From Gilliamella apicola (lineage in GTDB: Bacteria; Pseudomonadota; Gammaproteobacteria; Enterobacterales; Orbaceae), in the NCBI RefSeq assembly GCF_000599985.1, contig NZ_CP007445.1:1674001-1738000 (forward strand): 64,000 nucleotides of DNA, given 5' to 3'. This document shows positions 58,840-64,000 of this stretch, in pieces. Position numbers and translations under genes: made by a program. A model generated the notes under the pieces. That model saw nothing but the letters and a program-made list of their open reading frames with translations, did no database searches and was not told the origin of the DNA. The first letter of the stretch is position 1. Each line of letters begins with the position of its first letter.

Positions 58840-59335
58840 AGATAATTTTTGTCCTTTTTGGGGTGATATAGGTAATGTGTAGTTAGTTCATGCTTTTGCT
58901 CATAGCCGATGGAAACTTAAATGCCAAATAATACTCATTCAAATAGGAAGGAGTAATTAAGTCTTAATTGGTCAACGCCTAATTATCAACAATGAGCATT
59001 ATGCTACATTGACCATTATCTTCAACCATGACTAATATATTTTGTGCTTTCGTAACAAATGAATAAAAGATTCAGGCGTTATTAATGAATATTAAGAAGA
59101 AATAACCCAACGCATTACATTCGCTTATGAACTCAAAATTTATATTTGACTCAATGGGATTTGCCAATTTTATTATACAGAACAAGATAATCGATGGATA
59201 AAAATAACGTAAAATTTTGCTAAGGGTAAAACTAAATCAGTGAGTGCCAAATTGGCATTTTGGCTTCTACTCAAACAAAATAAACAACTGATGTTAAATA
59301 TAACTTTAAATATTTCGATATTATTGACAAGTAAT
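58840..59335 (+). pseudogene. Decayed unknown gene, paralogous to the remnant at 18.4-18.7 kb
   Basis: Plus-strand fragments: NFCPFWGDIGNV then stop, LVHAFAHSRWKLKCQIILIQ, VLIGQRLIINNEHYATLTII, EEITQRITFAYELKIYI, DSMGFANFIIQNKIIDG and KGKTKSVSAKLAFWLLLKQN, separated by stops and frameshifts. Order and spacing look like one protein of about 160 aa. The first part and the ITQ segment also recur near 18.4-18.7 kb. The family is unknown to me; such small Trp/Phe-rich proteins beside mobile regions are sometimes immunity-type proteins, but that is only a guess. Confidence 0.5.
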
Positions 59336-59347
59336 TAGCTAAAAAAA

Positions 59348-59383
59348 TTGCCCAATTACATATTGATGAATTGAGCAATTTCT
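59348..59383. terminator. Hairpin at the end of the decayed-gene spacer
   Basis: Approximate arms AATTGCCCAATT and AATTGAGCAATT with one mismatch around a 10-12 base loop, followed by TCTCG. Could serve the remnant (plus) or the SPFH gene (minus, 110 bases away). Weak. Confidence 0.35.
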
Positions 59384-59493
59384 CGATATTAATTAATAAT
59401 AGGTAATCACATCTATTATTAATTTGAATATATAACTATCTTCTTAAAAAATCAGTTATCAGCAAACTAATAAATTTATTGTTATCTCATTTA

Positions 59494-60501
59494 TTAGAGC
59501 TTTTCAAGCAATTGAGCTTTTTTGGCAGTAAACTCTTCTTGCGTTAAAATTCCAGCATCAGCGAGCTCTTTCAATTGTTTTAATTGCTTGATAATCTCTT
59601 CACTATTATTTTCTGTTGAAGTTGTATTATTACCGTTTAGATCAAACGATTTAGCTAATTCTACACCCGCACCGATTTGTAAACCGGCTCCAGCAAGTCC
59701 GCCTTCATTTTGTGCAGCATCACGTAGCGCTTTAAGTTTTTCATGTTCAACATAATTCAAGCCAACTTCTTTAGCCGCTAGTGCGTCAGTTCTTGAATCA
59801 GCAATTCTATTGATGCGATCGAGTGTTTCTTGATTAAACGATGTTGCCTCAACTTGAAAATCATCCAAAACAAGGCCTAATTTAGTAAAAGGAACTTGAA
59901 GATTGTCTTTAATTTGTTGAGATAACTTAATTAACTGAGAATCTATATTTTGGTATGAATAACTTTCAGTCGCTAACTGTGATGAGATGGTAGGTATTAT
60001 ACGAGACATCATTAACTTATTAAGATCTTTTGCCGTATAAATTGAATTGGCTCCAACAATTTCTTTGAAAAACAGCCCCGCATGCTCAATTTTAATCGAA
60101 TAAGTACCATAAGCACCAAGCTCAATTGGAAATTGATATACGCTATCAATATACTTAATTGGTGCTGCTGTTCCCCATTTCTGATCAACTAAGCTAGCTA
60201 ATCGGAAAAAGTAAACATGCAGTTTATTTTCACTTTCAAAACTCTGTAATATTTTCACCAAGTTCGTAATAAATGGATGGTTTGATGTTGAAAGTTCGTA
60301 AATCCCCGATTTGATAATCACATCAATTACTTCGCCTTTGTAAACTAAAATACAACCTTGTCCAGGATTAATAATGAGTTTACTGGCATTTTTTATTTCG
60401 CTTGTTGGGGTTGGAAACTCATAGAATAAGACATCCGGCTCTTGGTTTGTCCATTCTATGACTGTTTTTAATTGTCTTTTAAAAAAATTGCCTAAAGCCA
60501 T
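59494..60501 (-). CDS. SPFH-domain protein with C-terminal SHOCT domain (YdjI-like)
   Basis: A 335-aa protein without signal peptide. Residues about 1-250 are an SPFH/Band-7 region as in Bacillus YdjI (FKRQLKTVIEWTNQEPDVLF start; INPGQGCILVYKGEVIDVI; TKLGLVLDDFQVEATSF). A short SHOCT domain (EEIIKQLKQLKELADAGILT and EEFTAKKAQLLEKL) ends the protein and normally mediates oligomerisation. It lies 17 bases after a zinc-ribbon membrane protein gene on the same strand, the same pairing as ydjG/ydjI in Bacillus, where it belongs to a membrane-stress operon. No PspA-like gene is present here. Confidence 0.8.
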   Translation of the reverse strand: MALGNFFKRQLKTVIEWTNQEPDVLFYEFPTPTSEIKNASKLIINPGQGCILVYKGEVIDVIIKSGIYELSTSNHPFITNLVKILQSFESENKLHVYFFRLASLVDQKWGTAAPIKYIDSVYQFPIELGAYGTYSIKIEHAGLFFKEIVGANSIYTAKDLNKLMMSRIIPTISSQLATESYSYQNIDSQLIKLSQQIKDNLQVPFTKLGLVLDDFQVEATSFNQETLDRINRIADSRTDALAAKEVGLNYVEHEKLKALRDAAQNEGGLAGAGLQIGAGVELAKSFDLNGNNTTSTENNSEEIIKQLKQLKELADAGILTQEEFTAKKAQLLEKL

Positions 60502-60518
60502 TTAGATTACCTTATATT

Positions 60519-61913
60519 TTATTTTTCTAGAGTTAATGTTATTTCTTTTGAAATAGTTCCGTCGGAACTGATAATTGCATATTTACCACAGTTTTGTTTA
60601 GCAATAAAATCATCATTTAAATGAGTTATATCTTTAATCGTAGTCTTTTCGTCAGATAGTGTCCACAATACTTTACCTGTATTTGTATCAAGTCTTTGGT
60701 AATTGTAATGCGCATCTGGGCTGGCACTAGCTTTAGTTTTTATGATTAATGAAGTATCATCAAAATAAACAATTTCAGGACTAAAGTATAATCTGTTAGG
60801 TGTTAAATTTTGATGAGAAACTAATCGATATTTAGAATCCCTATAAAAAGTATGATCAACGTTATAAGCACTTGCTTCATCAGTGAATTTACCTGAACCA
60901 TCTGTTTTCTCATCGCCAACATTAGCTGAAGTAAAGGTATAATAGCTTTTTCCATCAGGACTAACATAGGTGAATTTAATTAATTTAAAATCTTTATCAT
61001 ATTGTTGAGCAAAGCTAAAAGTTGTATGTTCACTGGTATCATTTGCCTGATCAAGATTCTTAAGTGCCATATAAAAATCATTATTATCGACATATGCTTT
61101 ATCCTGAATTGGGAAATAATAAATTTTTTGTCCATCATCAGTAAGGATATGGAAAACATAGGCACCCTTTGTACTTTGAGCAGTAGTAATATTAACCGAT
61201 GCTATACCAGTATTGTATTGAGGGTAATTTTTTAATAATGATGAGGTTACATCAGTCAAAGTAAGTTTCTTTTTATCAAGTAGGAAAGTGGTTCGTTTTC
61301 CTGCTGTTAGATAAGTTATATCTTGAGTAAAATCATGAGAATCCCATTTTACGTTACCAAAATTATCCGTCTTTAAATCTGCAATTTCACTCTCTTGGAC
61401 AATTTTATTAGCAAGCAAATCATGAACAACAAAAAAGTATTTACTTTGGCTTGATTGGCTGTATTTGCGCTGAGCAATGCTAATAATAAAAGGTTTGTTC
61501 TCAACTACAGTTAATGAACAATAATGATAATTAACTTCTTTGACAACATTTTTTGTCTCAGCAGGTAAGGCTGTATCACTTTTTGTTGATTTTGTTGTAT
61601 GAGATACAGGTGGATTTGAATATGAATCATTCGAATAGGATTTTGATTTGAAAAAGATTGAAATCAAACTACTGAAAACAATAACAACAACAATACATGC
61701 AACAATAATAATAATTGATCTAATGTTTGATTGATCAAGATAATTTACTTGTGTATTATTCTGATTCTGATATCTAACATTTACATTAATATCATCACTA
61801 TCTAAAAAATATTCGGTATTACAATTGTCACAACGATAGTGTTCAGGTTTTATTTCTGATTTTTCTATACTGCCGCAATTTGGACATTTGATTACTTTGA
61901 TTTGTTTAGCCAT
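60519..61913 (-). CDS. Zinc-ribbon, single-pass membrane protein of unknown function
   Basis: A 464-aa protein. Residues 8-36 are a zinc ribbon with two CxxC knuckles (IKCPNCGSIEKS and YRCDNCNTEYFL). A transmembrane helix follows near 64-86 (SIIIIVACIVVVIVFSSLIS). After a Ser/Thr/Lys linker comes a long extracytoplasmic, beta-rich region (about 125-464) rich in YxxL-type strands (for example GKVLWTLSDEKTTIKDI). Topology is probably ribbon inside, domain outside. Its pairing with the SPFH/SHOCT gene suggests a membrane-stress or surface-associated complex; the specific function is unknown. Start ATG follows a weak site (GTAAATTGGA) . Confidence 0.72.
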   Translation of the reverse strand: MAKQIKVIKCPNCGSIEKSEIKPEHYRCDNCNTEYFLDSDDINVNVRYQNQNNTQVNYLDQSNIRSIIIIVACIVVVIVFSSLISIFFKSKSYSNDSYSNPPVSHTTKSTKSDTALPAETKNVVKEVNYHYCSLTVVENKPFIISIAQRKYSQSSQSKYFFVVHDLLANKIVQESEIADLKTDNFGNVKWDSHDFTQDITYLTAGKRTTFLLDKKKLTLTDVTSSLLKNYPQYNTGIASVNITTAQSTKGAYVFHILTDDGQKIYYFPIQDKAYVDNNDFYMALKNLDQANDTSEHTTFSFAQQYDKDFKLIKFTYVSPDGKSYYTFTSANVGDEKTDGSGKFTDEASAYNVDHTFYRDSKYRLVSHQNLTPNRLYFSPEIVYFDDTSLIIKTKASASPDAHYNYQRLDTNTGKVLWTLSDEKTTIKDITHLNDDFIAKQNCGKYAIISSDGTISKEITLTLEK

Positions 61914-61999
61914 TCCAATTTACTCTAATTGTTATTTTATAGATATATATTTTTCGCTATTCTATCTATTTTACAATTAAGTGTCACTTTAATAATTGA

Positions 62000-62665
62000 T
62001 TACTGCCGAAATTGATCGAGTTGCAAAGGAATAACTTGCACATTCCTAACTATTGGATATAAAGAAGCCAAAGACAACCTATATTCGTTGGCAAAACTTT
62101 GACTATAAACGAACCAACGTGTGTGGTTAACTTCAACGATCGCATCATTACGAAAAGGGAATGGTAACTCAAACGAAGATGGTGAAAGATAAAATCCTTG
62201 CCCTTGAGCTTTCATAATTGCTTCTTTTAATGTCCATAATTGAAAGAAATCAAAATGTGGATCATTAAGTGCTATTTGATACTCATTTTTAGTCATCACA
62301 TTCTGGTAGTCAATAATGTTAATTGGCGTAACATATTCAATGTCAATACCAACTTCGCCATTAGTACTATATACACAAGCAACCCAATCATGAGCATGTG
62401 AAATATTGAAATTTCCTTCTATTGAATGAATAAATGGTTTCCGATAAAGACCGTAATCAATAACGGGTAAGTAGGATTGTTGAAATTGTTCATGACGCTG
62501 CAAAGAATAAAGCAACAGCATTTTGCCAACTAAATTGCGACATTTATCTCGATCAAATCTGAATTTCTCGATATCTAACTGCGCGGAGTGGCTAAGTATT
62601 TTTTTTTGATCTTGCAAAACAGACCACGATAGCTTATTGATATTCGCTAAATAAATAAAGTTCAT
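62000..62665 (-). CDS. 4'-phosphopantetheinyl transferase (Sfp/AcpT type)
   Basis: A 221-aa enzyme attaching the phosphopantetheine arm of CoA to a carrier-protein serine. Magnesium/CoA-binding motifs: GVDIE-type as GIDIE (106-110) and WTLKEAIMKAQGQGF (144-158). KPFIHSIEGNFNISHAHDWV shows the substrate/CoA helix (SHS-like). Length fits Sfp-type enzymes that serve NRPS and PKS. It lies 65 bases downstream of the NRPS gene, so its likely target is that protein's carrier domain. Start ATG follows AGGTAAAG. A terminator lies between them, so a separate promoter is possible. Confidence 0.92.
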   Translation of the reverse strand: MNFIYLANINKLSWSVLQDQKKILSHSAQLDIEKFRFDRDKCRNLVGKMLLLYSLQRHEQFQQSYLPVIDYGLYRKPFIHSIEGNFNISHAHDWVACVYSTNGEVGIDIEYVTPINIIDYQNVMTKNEYQIALNDPHFDFFQLWTLKEAIMKAQGQGFYLSPSSFELPFPFRNDAIVEVNHTRWFVYSQSFANEYRLSLASLYPIVRNVQVIPLQLDQFRQ

Positions 62666-62683
62666 TATCTTTACCTAAAAAGC

Positions 62684-62715
62684 ATCCCCTTAAAATAAGA
62701 TTTTTTTAAGGGGAT
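62684..62715 (-). terminator. Terminator after the NRPS gene
   Basis: Perfect 12-bp stem ATCCCCTTAAAA / TTTTAAGGGGAT with an 8-base loop; on the minus strand it is followed by GCTTTTT. Located between NRPS stop and the transferase start. Confidence 0.8.
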
Positions 62716-62729
62716 AATTAACATTAAGG

Positions 62730-64000
62730 TTATAAAATCTGAGCTAAGATCTCTTGTTCATGAGATAAAATTGTGTAGTGATCACAATCTAACTTAACCA
62801 GTTTTAATTGAGAATTATTCTGTAAATAAGTATCAATATTATTTAATACATATTTTTCAGCTAAATCTCCACCTTGTTCAATCTGTACAGCTTTAAACAA
62901 CACAACTTGAGTCCGTTTCAATTGAGCAGATATTGGCTGTATAACGAGCTTGTTATCAATTTTTGCATAAACCTCAATTTGATCGCGTACATGGGCAGGT
63001 AGATTTAATCGATCCATAGCATGAGTAATGTTTACTGGGTGATTATATTGCTCCAAATCCTGTTCTTTTAATAGCCAAGTGTCTAATAGATAAACTTCTA
63101 TCTTTTCGATTCCTTGCTGCTCAAGTAGTACTGCGATTTGTAATGCAATGTTGCCACCTAAAGACCAACCTAGTAATTTGATTGGCTGATCTTTTGTTGC
63201 AACTTTACTAATATGATCCAGATAATATTGCGCTAATACATTGAGATCCTCAATAGGTTGGTCATGATATAAATTGTAAGAATCTACACCAAAACAGCTG
63301 TATTTTGAGGATAACTTATTCGCTAATGATTGATAAACATCACAACCGCCTAGTCCAGGGTGAATCATAAAAATTTGTGGTTTTTCATGATCAACTCTTA
63401 ATTCCACAATAGGATTAAACTGCTGTTTAGCCGTTGAGATTTTTTTCGCTAATTCCCGAATTGTGTTGACACTTAAAATATCAACTAAACGCATTTTAAC
63501 TTTAAACGCATCATTGATTCGGTTATTAAGCATCATAGCCAAGATACTATTACCACCTAATCGGAAGAAACTATCTTGCATACTAATTTCTTCAGCAGGA
63601 ATTTTAAGGATATTAGCAAGGACTTCACATAATGTTCTTTCAGCATCATTTTCTGGCGCGACATACTCAACCTTATCGGTAAGCTCTGGTTTTGGTAGCG
63701 CTCGACGATTTAACTTACCATTTGAAGTAATTGGTAATTCTATTAAATATATAAATGCTGACGGAATCATATATCCCGGTAAAGTTTCATTTAAATGAGC
63801 TTGTAATAATTGGCTATCAATCTCCTCATTAGCAAGATAATAAGCAACCAAATACTTACTGCCCGAAGCCTGTTCATAAGCGATAACAATGCTATGTTTA
63901 ATTCCATTATACTGGGTTAATCGAGCCTCAATTTCACCAAGTTCAATTCTGAATCCGCGAATTTTAACTTGGAAGTCATTACGACCTAAATACTCAATAT
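62730..64000 (-). CDS. Non-ribosomal peptide synthetase, C-terminal part (A-PCP-TE; continues beyond window)
   Basis: The last 423 codons of a larger protein. Reading from the window edge: adenylation motif A8 (LGRNDFQVKIRGFRIELGEI), A10 with the catalytic Lys (SNGKLNRRALPKP), a carrier domain with the phosphopantetheine Ser in FFRLGGNSILAMM, and a type I thioesterase with nucleophile LLGWSLGGNI, an Asp region (YLLDTWLLKE) and the final His in LDCDHYTIL. So it is a terminal module releasing the product. The window does not show the A-domain specificity pocket. The product is unknown (siderophore-like or lipopeptide). Confidence 0.92.
   Translation of the reverse strand, partial: IEYLGRNDFQVKIRGFRIELGEIEARLTQYNGIKHSIVIAYEQASGSKYLVAYYLANEEIDSQLLQAHLNETLPGYMIPSAFIYLIELPITSNGKLNRRALPKPELTDKVEYVAPENDAERTLCEVLANILKIPAEEISMQDSFFRLGGNSILAMMLNNRINDAFKVKMRLVDILSVNTIRELAKKISTAKQQFNPIVELRVDHEKPQIFMIHPGLGGCDVYQSLANKLSSKYSCFGVDSYNLYHDQPIEDLNVLAQYYLDHISKVATKDQPIKLLGWSLGGNIALQIAVLLEQQGIEKIEVYLLDTWLLKEQDLEQYNHPVNITHAMDRLNLPAHVRDQIEVYAKIDNKLVIQPISAQLKRTQVVLFKAVQIEQGGDLAEKYVLNNIDTYLQNNSQLKLVKLDCDHYTILSHEQEILAQIL

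Overview
The window looks like a chromosomal segment of an AT-rich gammaproteobacterium. Gene order and protein similarity point to the family Orbaceae (Gilliamella/Frischella-type insect gut symbionts). The reasons are a cysB-topA-matP block, a hisGDCBHAFI operon with an enterobacterial-type leader peptide, enterobacterial-type Mfd, LolCDE and SulA proteins, very AT-rich spacers, and many degraded genes. The family assignment is an inference from memory of such proteins; no database was searched.

Layout. 1-1440: a GlpR/YihW-type DeoR regulator cut by the window edge, followed by decayed sulfoquinovose genes (yihV pseudogene, yihU remnant). 1.6-13.8 kb: GNAT acetyltransferase, rhomboid protease, lolCDE (minus strand), mfd, a YdgA-type DUF945 protein, and the S-methylmethionine pair mmuP-mmuM. 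13.9-18.2 kb: periplasmic PEBP protein, riboflavin synthase, an unknown 374-aa protein, the fluoride channel crcB, and sulA with two abutting LexA boxes. 18.2-28.7 kb is an accessory, decaying zone: a gene remnant, an acyl-AMP ligase/SDR pair, a TetR regulator with a clear palindrome, an unknown 119-aa gene, a DoxX gene and a truncated copy either side of a DUF4261 gene, an MDR reductase broken by a stop codon, a WaaZ-like LPS gene, another gene remnant, and an isochorismatase divergent from an Lrp-type regulator. 28.9-36.2 kb: the complete histidine operon with hisL and its attenuator. 36.2-40.5 kb: cysB, topA, matP. 40.6-46.3 kb: YtcJ-type amidohydrolase, a fructose-type PTS (IIA, IIBC), an APC permease behind a structured leader, and an HPr. 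46.4-51.6 kb: a five-gene membrane-lipid cluster resembling E. coli ynbABCD with one extra membrane protein. 51.7-58.7 kb: a 1424-aa BadF/CoA-dehydratase-activase-type protein, queH and a MATE transporter. 58.8-64 kb: another gene remnant, an SPFH/zinc-ribbon pair, a phosphopantetheinyl transferase, and the 3' end of an NRPS gene running off the window.

How genes work together. LolC and LolE form the membrane part and LolD the ATPase of the lipoprotein-release machine. The his genes encode the whole pathway from PRPP to histidine, and transcription is coupled to His-tRNA supply through hisL. HPr can feed phosphate to the neighbouring PTS IIA/IIB. The phosphopantetheinyl transferase probably primes the carrier domain of the adjacent NRPS. 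The ynb-like genes combine a CDP-alcohol phosphotransferase, a CdsA-like enzyme, a hydrolase-methyltransferase fusion and a PAP2-phosphatase fusion, which suggests an uncharacterised phospholipid pathway.

The most notable non-genic signals are a four-copy 39-bp dispersed repeat, two copies of which lie inverted around queH; a perfect matS site (MatP target) inside lolE with near-matches beside matP and in hisB; and tandem SOS boxes at sulA. I saw no tRNA or rRNA genes, no CRISPR array, no complete insertion sequence and no prophage genes.
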